NCBI GenBank assembly: GCA_902810695.1
Contig: CADDYV010000022.1
Span: forward strand, 1 to 52,194
DNA from: Actinomycetota bacterium
GTDB taxonomy: Bacteria > Actinomycetota > Rubrobacteria > Rubrobacterales > Rubrobacteraceae
DNA length: 52,194 nt
Direction of reading: 5' to 3'
The notes under the pieces are model-generated. The model had not been told where the DNA came from. It saw nothing but the letters and a program-made list of their open reading frames with translations, and did not search any database. How positions within the stretch are numbered: the stretch's first letter is position 1; each line of letters starts with the position of its first letter. The translations under genes were made by a program, and so were the position numbers. Shown here in pieces: positions 35,528 through 43,833 of the stretch.

Positions 35528-37405
35528 CTACAAAGCCTCCTGCACCCCGGGCGCCACACTTCCATTCTCTTCTGCGCCGTTTTTCAAACCTCCGGGCTTT
35601 CCGTTGCGCTGCATGCCGGAGAGCAGGGCTTGCAGGGCGAGGGGTCGGATCACCTCGTTTGCGGCGAGCCGGGCACGTTCCTTGTCCGAGCTTCCATCTT
35701 CGGGAACCAGTCTGGAGGCGGCGGAGATCAAATTCGGGGCTTCGCCGTTGGCATTCTCCACCTTCCGGGCGAGATACTCCAGCGCCACGCCAGTAAGCAG
35801 TGCCCTCTGTTTTTCGTCAGAGGCTGGCTGCGGCGCGGCGGACATCGCCGCTCCCGGCTCTTCGAGGCGGATGTTCTTCATCAGGAGCGCCGCGAAGATG
35901 GTGAGCAGGAGAGCGAAGAGCGTGAAGACGAAGCCGTTGTGCAGGGAGTCCGAGAGCGCGTGGCGCGCCACCTGTATCACCTGCGCCAGAAGCTGCTCGC
36001 CGCCGGGGAAGGCGGAGACGGCGCGGGAGAGCGCCCTTCTCGCCTGGTCACTGACCAGCGCCTGCGGGTTCTGCAGGGCGTTCACCAGCCGGTGCGGAGC
36101 CTGCGCCGGGGCGTTCTTCGCCAGTTTGTCGGAGTAGCCCGAGGTAACGAGCGAGCCGACGACCGCCGTGCCCACCGTTGAGCCTAGCGAGCGGATAAAC
36201 TGTGTCGCGGAGGTGGCAACCCCGAGTATCCTCTTCTCGACCGTACTCTGCACCGAGAGAGTGGCGGTCGGCATGATCGGTCCGAGCCCTATTCCCACGA
36301 CGATCAGGAAAAGAGCTACGGTCGCCTGGCTGGAGTTGACGTCGAGGGTAGTCAGCAGGTAGACGCCGATGGAGACGATTATGGTGCCCAGGATCATGAA
36401 CGGCTTGACGCGCCTGACCCGTGAGACTATCTGCCCGACGATGATTCCCGTACCGGTCATGGTGAGTACGAGCGGGGTGAGGATGGTCCCTGAACCGGTA
36501 GCAGTCTGTCCCAGGACGCCCTGCACGAAGAGCGGCACGTAGAGGATGACGCCGAACATCCCCAGACCGACCAGGAACATCAAGAGCGCCGCCGAGGTAA
36601 AGACCCGGCTCTTGAACAGCGAGAGCGGGATGACGGGCTCCTTGGCCCTCAGTTCCACCGGGATGAAAGCCGCCAGAAGAATGCCTGCGACGATCAGACC
36701 CGCAACCACCCTATCGGCGCTCCAGTCGTAGCCCTCGCCAACCCAGGAGAGCGCCAGGAGCAGTGAGATTACCGCCGCGGTTATGGTAGCGGCCCCGAGA
36801 TAATCAATTACGGCCCTGCGCCGGTGACTGCTCTGGGGAAGCACGAACGGAATAACAATCAGGGAGAGGAGTCCCAGCGGGATGTTGACGTAGAACACCC
36901 ACCGCCAGGAGATGTTGTCCGTGATCCAACCCCCAAGAGCGGGTCCGATCACGCTGGAGAGCGCGAACACGCCGAAGAAGATACCCTGATAGCGGGCCCT
37001 GCGCGCGGGGTCGGGGAAAATGTCTGCGATGGAGGTGAAGGCGTTGGCGAAGATCATACCCGCCCCCAGCCCCTGCACGCCGCGGAAGATGATAAGCTCG
37101 TTCATCCCCCACGCCGCCCCGGAGAGCGCACTCCCGATAAGGAAAACGACGATCCCCGAGACGATGAACCACTTGCGGCCGTAGATGTCGCCGAACTTCC
37201 CGATGACCGGTATCGTGGCGGTGGAGGCCAGAAGGTAGGAGGTCGTAACCCACGAGTACTTGTCGAAGCCTTTGAGGTCGGCGATGATCTTGGGCAGCGC
37301 GGTCCCCACGATGGTCTGGTCCAACGCGACCAGGAACATCGCGAGCATCAGCCCCGCTATCGCCAGGACCGTCGCCCGAGTGCCGGGCTCCCTCAAGCGG
37401 GCCAT
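35528..37405 (-). CDS. DHA2-type MFS multidrug exporter (14 TM), paralogue of the next gene
   Basis: A 625-residue 14-TM exporter: motif A GKFGDIYGRKWFIVSG and motif C region GLGAGMIFANAFTSIADIFP. A long periplasmic-type loop precedes the final helices and a cytoplasmic tail follows, with LLTGVALEYLARKVENANG and PNLISAASRLV. It is arranged head to tail with a second exporter 45 bp downstream. It follows marR by about 60 bp, so it is likely repressed by it. Confidence 0.9.
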   Translation of the reverse strand: MARLREPGTRATVLAIAGLMLAMFLVALDQTIVGTALPKIIADLKGFDKYSWVTTSYLLASTATIPVIGKFGDIYGRKWFIVSGIVVFLIGSALSGAAWGMNELIIFRGVQGLGAGMIFANAFTSIADIFPDPARRARYQGIFFGVFALSSVIGPALGGWITDNISWRWVFYVNIPLGLLSLIVIPFVLPQSSHRRRAVIDYLGAATITAAVISLLLALSWVGEGYDWSADRVVAGLIVAGILLAAFIPVELRAKEPVIPLSLFKSRVFTSAALLMFLVGLGMFGVILYVPLFVQGVLGQTATGSGTILTPLVLTMTGTGIIVGQIVSRVRRVKPFMILGTIIVSIGVYLLTTLDVNSSQATVALFLIVVGIGLGPIMPTATLSVQSTVEKRILGVATSATQFIRSLGSTVGTAVVGSLVTSGYSDKLAKNAPAQAPHRLVNALQNPQALVSDQARRALSRAVSAFPGGEQLLAQVIQVARHALSDSLHNGFVFTLFALLLTIFAALLMKNIRLEEPGAAMSAAPQPASDEKQRALLTGVALEYLARKVENANGEAPNLISAASRLVPEDGSSDKERARLAANEVIRPLALQALLSGMQRNGKPGGLKNGAEENGSVAPGVQEAL

Positions 37406-37465
37406 CTTCTCACCTCTCCTTGCTCTATAAAACCTTTCATTTCTCAGAATCCTCTCTTTGAAAAC

Positions 37466-37924
37466 CTATTCAGCCATCGCTTCTGCCAGAAGCCCGAGCA
37501 GCCTTCGCAACTCCTCAAGCTCCTCTTTGCTCAAGACCTTCTGAACCCTGTTCCCGAAACTTTCATCCAAGTCCGGCAGCTTTTCGAGCATTTTCCGTCC
37601 CTCATCGGTCAGGTACATCCTGACTACCCGGTTATCCTCCGTGTCGCGCTCGCGCCGGATCAAACCTTCGCTCTCCAGAGACTTCGCCATCCTGGTGATC
37701 CGGGACGGGTCTATCTCGTGCGACTGGCTTATCTCACCCTGGCTTATGCCGTCGTTGCGCTCGAGCATCGCCAGGCAAAACCACTTCATCGCGTGAACCC
37801 CGGTCTCGCGCTCAATCGCCCCTACCGTCCGTTTGAACGCCAGCGCCAGCGGCCTCAATAACGCGTCCTCGCCGTATAAAATCTCTTCTCGCTGCCGGTC
37901 CTCTAACATCTTCTTCCTCTCCAA
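37466..37924 (-). CDS. MarR-family transcriptional regulator
   Basis: A 152-residue winged-helix regulator. The recognition-helix region is DGISQGEISQSHEIDPSRITRMAKSLE and the wing is LIRRERDTEDNRVVRMYLT. It is the first gene of the exporter operon and almost certainly binds its own promoter and is relieved by a ligand. The upstream region has inverted repeats suited to this (37935-37946 and 37959-37974). Confidence 0.88.
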   Translation of the reverse strand: MERKKMLEDRQREEILYGEDALLRPLALAFKRTVGAIERETGVHAMKWFCLAMLERNDGISQGEISQSHEIDPSRITRMAKSLESEGLIRRERDTEDNRVVRMYLTDEGRKMLEKLPDLDESFGNRVQKVLSKEELEELRRLLGLLAEAMAE

Positions 37925-37934
37925 AAATTAAAAA

Positions 37935-37946
37935 TTGCAACCGCAA
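37935..37946. promoter_or_regulatory. Candidate MarR operator
   Basis: TTGC and GCAA flank four bases, an inverted repeat 10 bp before the marR start. It is AT-rich relative to the genome. A related 12-mer (TTGTAGTCGCAA) stands at about 40158-40169, just upstream of the ABC transporter gene. Confidence 0.35.
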
Positions 37947-37958
37947 GAAGTATACGCA

Positions 37959-37974
37959 GAAAACTTGCATTTTC
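37959..37974. promoter_or_regulatory. Second candidate MarR operator/promoter element
   Basis: GAAAA and TTTTC flank CTTGCA, an inverted repeat in the AT-rich promoter region about 35 bp upstream of the marR start. Confidence 0.3.
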
Positions 37975-38015
37975 AACTTTTGTTTTTACAACATTTGTGA
38001 ACGCACATACAAATA

Positions 38016-38038
38016 TGCCGGCGCGGGTCACGCCGGCA
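38016..38038 (-). terminator. Terminator of the ABC transporter operon
   Basis: TGCCGGCG and CGCCGGCA form an 8-bp stem with a 7-nt loop. On the minus strand it follows the permease stop (38060) by about 20 nt and leads into a T-rich stretch (TATTTGTATG). Confidence 0.6.
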
Positions 38039-38059
38039 GGCGGGTTGGGAGGGGCGTTA

Positions 38060-39160
38060 TCAGTTAGCTCTGGGCTCCCAGCGGAAGAATCGGACGGCGA
38101 GGAACATGCCGACTATGGCGGTTATGATGAGAGCGAGGGCGTCTACCCAGAGGTGGGTTACGGAGGTGCCGTAGACCATGCTCTGCCGGAGTCCGTCGGC
38201 GAGGTAGGAGAGGGGCAGGACTTTGGCGATGTCCTGCAGCCAGGTGGGCGACTGATCCAGCGGGTAGAAGACGCCTGCGAGGAAGAGCATGGGGAAGGTT
38301 ATGAGGTTCCCTAAAGTGTTCGCGTTCTCGACCTTGCGCGATATCCCGGCCACGAAGAACCCCAGCGTCAGGAAGGCGAGTGCGCCCAGGATGGCGAAGA
38401 TGGCTACGTTCAGGGCAACGTCTGCGACGTTGCCACCGACCTGGAGGTTGAAGACCGCCTTGGCCATTCCGAGCAGGATCGCCACCTGGCAGAGGACCAC
38501 GATCAGGTTGGAAACTATGCGGGCTGCGATGAAGCTCAAAAGCGGGAACGGCGTAACCCGGATCCTTCGCAAAACCCCTCTCTCACGCAGGGTGACGAAC
38601 GCCGCGGAGAGGCCCAGGATACCGTTCTGCATGATGCTCATGCCCACGAAGCCGGGCACCAGGTAGTCCACGTAGCGCAGGTGATGGCTCTGGACACTCT
38701 GGGTGCTCACCGCGACGAGCTTCGGTCCCTTATTCGCGCCCTGGTTGAACTGCTGGGCGACTTGGTTGATCGCAGCAGAGACGGCCTGGGAAGTGGAGAG
38801 CTTGGATTTGTCCACGTAGGACTTCACCTGCAAGGTCTGGCCGGGAGAGACGTTTTTAGGGAAGACCAGGACGGCGTCTATATTGCCCTGCCTGAGCTTC
38901 TGTAGCTCTTCCTTCTTGCTTGCGGCGTAGTTCACGTGGAAGAAGCTCGACTTGTTCATCGCTTTGGTCATCTCTTTGGCGATGGGCGTCGAGTGGCCGT
39001 TTATCACGCCGACCGTGGCCGTGAAATCGGAGTTCTTTCCGAACAGAAACCCGAAGATCAGGATAAAGATCGCCGGGAAAGCTAGAAGCCAGAAGAGCGC
39101 GGTGCGGTTGCGCACCTGCATCTTGAGGTTGGCTTTTACCATGGAGACGAATGATTTCAT
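38060..39160 (-). CDS. ABC-2 type transporter permease
   Basis: A 366-residue ABC-2 permease (DrrB/YhgE-like): a basic N-terminus, one helix near residues 20-40, a large extracellular domain (about 45-165), then five or so helices in the C-terminal half. LPLSYLADGLRQSMVYG before the last helix is typical of the family. It forms an exporter with the ATPase encoded just upstream; the TAA of that gene overlaps this ATG (TAATG). Confidence 0.88.
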   Translation of the reverse strand: MKSFVSMVKANLKMQVRNRTALFWLLAFPAIFILIFGFLFGKNSDFTATVGVINGHSTPIAKEMTKAMNKSSFFHVNYAASKKEELQKLRQGNIDAVLVFPKNVSPGQTLQVKSYVDKSKLSTSQAVSAAINQVAQQFNQGANKGPKLVAVSTQSVQSHHLRYVDYLVPGFVGMSIMQNGILGLSAAFVTLRERGVLRRIRVTPFPLLSFIAARIVSNLIVVLCQVAILLGMAKAVFNLQVGGNVADVALNVAIFAILGALAFLTLGFFVAGISRKVENANTLGNLITFPMLFLAGVFYPLDQSPTWLQDIAKVLPLSYLADGLRQSMVYGTSVTHLWVDALALIITAIVGMFLAVRFFRWEPRAN

Positions 39161-40131
39161 TACTCGCGCAGGCTCCTTCCCGTATAGGAGATGAACACGT
39201 CTTCGAGGTTGGCGCTGCGGACCGAGAGGTTGTGCAGGCGCACCCCGCGCTCCGCCGCGAGTCCCATCAGTCCGGTTATGGTTTCCTGGGTGCTCCTGGT
39301 ACGGAGCCGTACTTCATTATCCTCACGCTCGACGTTATCCACGCCGGGCAGTTGCTCCAGGGTGCCGTCAAGGTCTCCCTCGACGGTAACGAGCACCGTG
39401 GCATCCACGTCGAGGGACCGGATGAGGGCCAGCGGCGTATCGCAGACCAGGATTTTGCCGTGGTCCATCACTGCGACCCGGTCGCAGAGTTCCTCGGCCT
39501 CCTCCATGTAGTGCGTCGTGAGGACGACCGTGCGGTCCTGGCGCTGGATGTCGCGCACCAGATCCCACATGTTGCGCCGGGCCTGCGGATCAAGCCCGGT
39601 CGTCGGTTCGTCCAGGAAGACCACCTTCGGGTCGTTTACCAGCGCGAGCGCCATCGAGAGCCTCTGCTGCTGGCCGCCGGAGAGCTGGTCCACGCGGGCC
39701 TTCGCCTTCTCGGTGAGAGAGACCATCTCCAGAAGCTTCCTGATGCGCTCCGGCGAGCTGTCTGCGCCGTAGAGATCCGCGAAGAGTCCCAGCGTCTCCT
39801 CGATGGAGAGGTAGTCGAAGAGCGCAGTGGTCTGGAGCTGGACGCCGACGATCTTCTTCAGCTTCTCGGTCTCCCTGACCGCGTCGTAGCCGGCGACCTC
39901 GATCTCACCGGAGTCGGGTTTTCTCAGACCCTCGATCATCTCCAGCGTCGTCGTCTTACCCGCGCCGTTGGGACCGAGGATGCCGAAGACCTCTCCCCGG
40001 CGCACCTCGAGGTCCACGCCGTCCACGGCTATAACCTTGCCGTAGGACTTGCGCAAACCCTCTATCCGGATCACGGCTTCCTCCGGATAATCCCGAACCC
40101 GCTCATTGCCGGTCGGTGTAGCCATTCTCAA
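39160..40131 (-). CDS. ABC transporter ATP-binding protein
   Basis: A 323-residue ABC ATPase of the DrrA/CcmA type. Walker A is GPNGAGKTTT, the signature is LSGGQQQRLS, Walker B is VVFLDEPTTGLDP and the H-loop is TTHYMEE. A C-terminal domain of about 90 residues is typical of drug exporter ATPases. TTG 40131 is preferred because AGGAGG lies 7 nt upstream; ATG 40125 is possible. A repeated inverted-repeat box lies about 75 bp upstream. Confidence 0.92.
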   Translation of the reverse strand: MRMATPTGNERVRDYPEEAVIRIEGLRKSYGKVIAVDGVDLEVRRGEVFGILGPNGAGKTTTLEMIEGLRKPDSGEIEVAGYDAVRETEKLKKIVGVQLQTTALFDYLSIEETLGLFADLYGADSSPERIRKLLEMVSLTEKAKARVDQLSGGQQQRLSMALALVNDPKVVFLDEPTTGLDPQARRNMWDLVRDIQRQDRTVVLTTHYMEEAEELCDRVAVMDHGKILVCDTPLALIRSLDVDATVLVTVEGDLDGTLEQLPGVDNVEREDNEVRLRTRSTQETITGLMGLAAERGVRLHNLSVRSANLEDVFISYTGRSLRE

Positions 40132-40202
40132 ATTCCAACCTCCTGAAGATGTAGATTTTGTAGTCGCAACCCGAAGATTACCCCGCGAAGGGATACTCTG
40201 GC

Positions 40203-40220
40203 ATCGGACAAAAGGCCGAT
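40203..40220. promoter_or_regulatory. Regulon box A (CGG-N2-AAAA-type inverted repeat)
   Basis: ATCGGACAAAAGGCCGAT is an 18-bp inverted repeat with ATCGG and CCGAT arms and an AAAA centre. It stands about 72 bp before the ABC ATPase start. It is one of five related boxes upstream of five neighbouring transcription units. Confidence 0.65.
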
Positions 40221-40248
40221 TTTGGGGAGATAAAAGCTCCCACCAAAG

Positions 40249-40902
40249 TCATGTGCCTTTGCGGAAGATAATGCGCCTCAGAGTCTCGGGCCGCGCGACG
40301 ACCAGGAGCAGCAAGGTGTACTCCGCCGTACCGGTGTCGAAAAAGGAGACGCCGATAGCGAGCGCGAAGACCGCGAGCATCAGCCACAGACGGCGAGTAC
40401 CATACCGGCGGACGGCCTGCGGGTCCACGCCCGGCTGCATCAGGTGCGGATTCTGCGAGGCATGCCGGCCCAGCCAAGTGAGGGTGAGGCTGGCGAGGAT
40501 CAGGTGCGACACGTAGATCACGAACGGAAGCTGGAGGTCGCCGTACTCGCCGATCAGTGACGACGAGAACGGCACCAGCACGATCCACATCAGGAACAGG
40601 AAGTTGATCCTGAGCAGCCCGCCGTCGTAGCCCCTTATGTAGTTGAAGATGCGGTGGTGCGCCATCCAGTAAGCCGCGATGACCCAGAAGCTGATCAGGA
40701 ACGTATAGAGCATGGGTAGCAGGCCGATCAGGTGCTGCAAGAGCTCTCCGGAAGCCAGGTTCTGCGGCAGCTTCAGCTCCAGGGCGAGCAGCGTGATCGC
40801 GATGGCTATCACCGCGTCGCTGAAGTAGATCGTGCGCTCGACATCGCGGCCGCGTTCGATCTCCTGCGGTTTCCGATCCGTTTCGGGGTTTTTCTCCGTC
40901 AT
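40249..40902 (-). CDS. TMEM175-family potassium channel (DUF1211)
   Basis: A 217-residue membrane protein of the bacterial TMEM175 family. The selectivity-helix signature FSDAVIAIAITLLALELKLP is in the first helix, followed by five more helices. Bacterial members form K+-permeable channels from two or more repeats. It is the third gene of the ybjQ-like operon. ATG 40902 is chosen; a GTG 12 bases upstream is possible. Confidence 0.85.
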   Translation of the reverse strand: MTEKNPETDRKPQEIERGRDVERTIYFSDAVIAIAITLLALELKLPQNLASGELLQHLIGLLPMLYTFLISFWVIAAYWMAHHRIFNYIRGYDGGLLRINFLFLMWIVLVPFSSSLIGEYGDLQLPFVIYVSHLILASLTLTWLGRHASQNPHLMQPGVDPQAVRRYGTRRLWLMLAVFALAIGVSFFDTGTAEYTLLLLVVARPETLRRIIFRKGT

Positions 40903-40941
40903 ATGGCTTTTCACAAGTTTATTTGACCACCGGGCGCGGGG

Positions 40942-41262
40942 CTACTTCTTCTCTTCGAGACCATCCGGTCCTGTCTCTTCTACCTCCACATAGTCGCGCT
41001 CGCCGGTCTCGGGATTGTAGCGGACCTCCATCAACTTGCCGCTAGTCGGGTCAACGAAGCGCTCGCCGGTGCGCTGCCAGCCGCTTCTCTCCCGGTCTAC
41101 CCGGGCGCGGTAGCGTCTGCGCTCGAAGAGGATGCCCGCGGTGAGCAGGCCCCCGATCGCGATCAGATACCCGGCACCAGCCACCGGTCCGTTCGCCAGC
41201 AGTAGATACACTCCCCCGACCAGACATAAGACTCCGATAACCAGCAAGGCCCGCCGGAGCAT
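40942..41262 (-). CDS. Small two-helix membrane protein with a soluble C-terminus
   Basis: A 106-residue protein with two membrane helices (about residues 4-23 and 30-45) and a charged C-terminal half (TGERFVDPTSGKLMEVRYNP). No family is recognised. It starts 6 bp after the ybjQ-like stop and is 40 bp upstream of the TMEM175 gene, so it belongs to the middle of a three-gene operon. Confidence 0.65.
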   Translation of the reverse strand: MLRRALLVIGVLCLVGGVYLLLANGPVAGAGYLIAIGGLLTAGILFERRRYRARVDRERSGWQRTGERFVDPTSGKLMEVRYNPETGERDYVEVEETGPDGLEEKK

Positions 41263-41268
41263 ATCCTG

Positions 41269-41592
41269 CTACCCTTCGGGCTCCACCACGACGGCTGTTC
41301 CGTAGGCGACGATCTCGCTCATCGTCTGTCCGATCTCCGAGGAGTCGAACTGCATCCTGACCACGGCGTTTGCCCCCATCGCCTGGGCATTCTTGACCAT
41401 CCAGTCCACCACCTGGCGGCGGGTGTCCTCCAGAAGCTGGGTGTATTCGGAGATCTCACCCCCGGCCAGAGAGCGCAGCCCTGCCATGACGTTGCCGCCC
41501 AACCCCCTGCTGCGCACCACCAGTCCGAAGATCTCTCCCTTGCTCTCCACGATCCGGTGTCCCGCTATCTCTTCTGTTGTCACGATTATCAC
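41269..41592 (-). CDS. YbjQ/UPF0145 family protein
   Basis: A 107-residue protein of the YbjQ (UPF0145, heavy-metal-binding domain) family, with MIIVTTEEIAGHRIVESKGE, GLGGNVMAGLRSLAGGEI and the C-terminal MGANAVVRMQFDSSEI. The family forms a pentameric dodecin-like ring whose job is unclear. GTG start. It heads the operon containing the TMEM175 gene and is controlled by box B. Confidence 0.85.
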   Translation of the reverse strand: MIIVTTEEIAGHRIVESKGEIFGLVVRSRGLGGNVMAGLRSLAGGEISEYTQLLEDTRRQVVDWMVKNAQAMGANAVVRMQFDSSEIGQTMSEIVAYGTAVVVEPEG

Positions 41593-41729
41593 GACAGCCT
41601 CCCGGCGAAATCAGCCAAAGACGGTTCCCGAGCGAGCATCACGCTCCTGCCCGAGGGTCCAGAGAATCTCTCCTTTCAGGAAAATTCTTTGCGGAAACGT
41701 GGTTAGATTATCCCAGAAAATACGTCCCC

Positions 41730-41747
41730 ATCGGCCAAAAGACCGAT
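41730..41747. promoter_or_regulatory. Regulon box B
   Basis: ATCGGCCAAAAGACCGAT is an 18-bp inverted repeat matching box A at 16 of 18 positions, about 138 bp upstream of the ybjQ-like gene. Confidence 0.65.
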
Positions 41748-41831
41748 TATGCTCGAAATTTCGTTCGCTTCACCAGGAGAGAAACCGTGGGGCACGGACA
41801 TGCCCCATGATCCCGGTCAGCTTTGCGGTTC

Positions 41832-42419
41832 CTACCTTTGAACCCTCAGAACCTTGATGGCCTTGGCGTAGTCGCCGCGAGGGGTGATGGCCGTGGCCAC
41901 GGTTGCCGCCAGGCTCCAAACCACCATCACCACGAAGAGAGTAAACCCCCCAGGGGTGTCGCTCTGCCAGGCATAGAGACCCGCGAGGATAGAGAAAACC
42001 GTCGTCGAGGTCTCGCCCGCGGCGAACATGAGGGCTCTGGAGAGCGGGCTCGCCATATTCATGCTCCTCTTTTCGGTCATCGCCGTAAAGAACGGCATGG
42101 CGGCCATGATCTGGCGTACTCCCGGCGGGTAGGTCTCGGGATGGTCGGTGCCGCGCAAGCCATAGCCGCGGAAGCGAATGCCCGCGAGCCTGCCGACTGC
42201 CCAGTGGGCGATAGCGTGGCAGCAGTCGTAGATCATGACGAAGCCGAAGAGCATCATGGCGACCCGTACCCCGCTTGCGCTCTGCACATTCGCCGCCAGG
42301 TACAGAAACGCGCCGCCGACTACGATCCCGGCGAGCTGCAAGGAGTTGCCCGCTCCCACGGACATCCTGAGCCAGAGCCCCGGACGCGGTGGTGCGGCGG
42401 GTTTGGCGGTTGTCGTCAT
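41832..42419 (-). CDS. Polytopic membrane protein of unknown function
   Basis: A 195-residue protein with four or five membrane helices and a short His-rich motif, DCCHAIAHW, in the third. The motif recalls metalloprotease helices but is not HExxH. No family is recognised. ATG 42419 has AGGAGACGGAG before it. Box C lies about 62 bp upstream. Confidence 0.65.
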   Translation of the reverse strand: MTTTAKPAAPPRPGLWLRMSVGAGNSLQLAGIVVGGAFLYLAANVQSASGVRVAMMLFGFVMIYDCCHAIAHWAVGRLAGIRFRGYGLRGTDHPETYPPGVRQIMAAMPFFTAMTEKRSMNMASPLSRALMFAAGETSTTVFSILAGLYAWQSDTPGGFTLFVVMVVWSLAATVATAITPRGDYAKAIKVLRVQR

Positions 42420-42480
42420 CTCCGTCTCCTTTCGGTTGCTCCGATACGAGCGTATGCTAGCTTCAGGCAACCGGACGGAC

Positions 42481-42498
42481 CTCGGTCGAAAGTCGGAT
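42481..42498. promoter_or_regulatory. Regulon box C (degenerate)
   Basis: CTCGGTCGAAAGTCGGAT shares the TCGG-C-(A/G)AAAG-C-GGAT framework of boxes A and B with weaker symmetry. It lies about 62 bp before the 42419 start. Confidence 0.5.
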
Positions 42499-42518
42499 TT
42501 ATCTAGAGGAAGAAAGTC

Positions 42519-43043
42519 CTAGCTGGCAGCGTGAATGTCCTTCCTGCTCAGCCAGACTATTCCCAGGTAGTAGAAAATGTAGTAGCTAAAGAACACCAGG
42601 AGCAGGCCCAGTGTGATCGGGTCGTGAACGTTCTGGAAAGACATGCTATTTGCCGCGTTCCCACTGCCGGAGAACCCGCCCTGGGAGTAAATCCCGAACA
42701 ACCTGTAGACGAGCCGCCCGATAAAGAGAGCGAAGACGAGGAGCCCGATGTAGAGGTTCGGTACGAAGTAAGCGCCTTCCGCGGCCTTCTCGAACCTGGT
42801 GTGCCTGATACCGAAGAAGGCGAGCGCCGCGCCCACCGCAAGGCCCGCTGCTGCTCCGCCAAGATCCAGCGGTTTTGCCGCCACCGGAACCAGAATCAAC
42901 GCACCGATCACAGCGAACAGGCCCGCCCTGAAAAGGAACCGTCCCGGCTGTACCGGCTGCCTGCCGATGGTCCTCCGCAACCGGCGGTAGATCCCGAACA
43001 CGATCAGAACGGCTACCGCAGCTACGCCTAGAGCTCCAGACAT
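42519..43043 (-). CDS. CcdC/DUF1453-like membrane protein
   Basis: A 174-residue protein with about five membrane helices. The stretch FFGIRHTRFEKAAEGAYF followed by VPNLYIGLLVFALFIGRLVY resembles CcdC/DUF1453 proteins. Its function is unknown. GGGAGGG precedes ATG 43043. Box D lies about 65 bp upstream. Confidence 0.65.
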   Translation of the reverse strand: MSGALGVAAVAVLIVFGIYRRLRRTIGRQPVQPGRFLFRAGLFAVIGALILVPVAAKPLDLGGAAAGLAVGAALAFFGIRHTRFEKAAEGAYFVPNLYIGLLVFALFIGRLVYRLFGIYSQGGFSGSGNAANSMSFQNVHDPITLGLLLVFFSYYIFYYLGIVWLSRKDIHAAS

Positions 43044-43108
43044 CTCTCATCCCTCCCGAGATAGAAGTTTTGTTCTCCTGAATATTGCGCCGAAGAAGTT
43101 TCCGCCGC

Positions 43109-43126
43109 ATCCGGCGAAAGTCGGAC
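43109..43126. promoter_or_regulatory. Regulon box D
   Basis: ATCCGGCGAAAGTCGGAC has inverted arms TCCG/CGGA around GAAA. It lies about 66 bp upstream of the 42519-43043 gene. Confidence 0.55.
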
Positions 43127-43170
43127 CTTTTGCACAGAAACGATTATGTCCGCCGTCACACGCCCTGGAC

Positions 43171-43833
43171 TCACGGAAGGTAGATCCAACCCCGCTCCAC
43201 CGCGTAGAGCGCCGCCTGGGTGCGGTCCCTGAAGCCCAGCTTCTTGAGGACGTTGGAGATGTGGTTCTTGACGGTGCCTTCCGTGATGTAGAGCTGTCTC
43301 GCTATCTCGCGGTTGGAGGCACCCGAGGCGACCAACCTGAGTACGTCCATCTCCCGCTCGGAGAGGGCTTCGGGATGAGGCTGTGGACCGCCGGGAGCCC
43401 TGGAGAGCCGCCCCAGCTCGGTAATGACTTTGGCCGTGATCGGGCCGTCCAGAACAGCCTCCCCCTGATGAACCTTCTGGATTGCTGCGGCCAGTTCCTC
43501 CGAGGGGGTGTCTTTGAGTATGTATCCCCGCGCCCCAGCCCTGAGCCCGTGAAATACGTACTCGTCATCATCGAAAGTGGTCAGAATGATGGGGGCTATC
43601 TGCGGGTACTCGCTGGCGAGGCGTTCTATCAGCGTGATCCCATCCATTCCAGGCATCCGCACGTCTACCAGCGCCACCTCGGGCCGCAGCTCGGGGATGC
43701 GCTCCAGCGCCTCTACTCCGTTGGCCGCTTCGCCCACCACCTCCACCCCTTCTTCGAGGTCCAGCAGGGTATGCAACCCCTGGCGCATGAGCGCCTGGTC
43801 CTCGACGATCATAACCCGCACCGGATTACCCAT
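43171..43833 (-). CDS. NarL/LuxR-type response regulator
   Basis: A 220-residue response regulator: receiver domain with phospho-acceptor Asp57 in LVDVRMPGMDG, conserved Lys in YILKDTPSEEL, and a LuxR-type helix-turn-helix (LSEREMDVLRLVASGASNR, then TEGTVKNHISNVLKKLG). It is coupled to the sensor kinase by an 8-nt overlap. It is the natural candidate to bind the boxes near the five transcription units. Confidence 0.94.
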   Translation of the reverse strand: MGNPVRVMIVEDQALMRQGLHTLLDLEEGVEVVGEAANGVEALERIPELRPEVALVDVRMPGMDGITLIERLASEYPQIAPIILTTFDDDEYVFHGLRAGARGYILKDTPSEELAAAIQKVHQGEAVLDGPITAKVITELGRLSRAPGGPQPHPEALSEREMDVLRLVASGASNREIARQLYITEGTVKNHISNVLKKLGFRDRTQAALYAVERGWIYLP

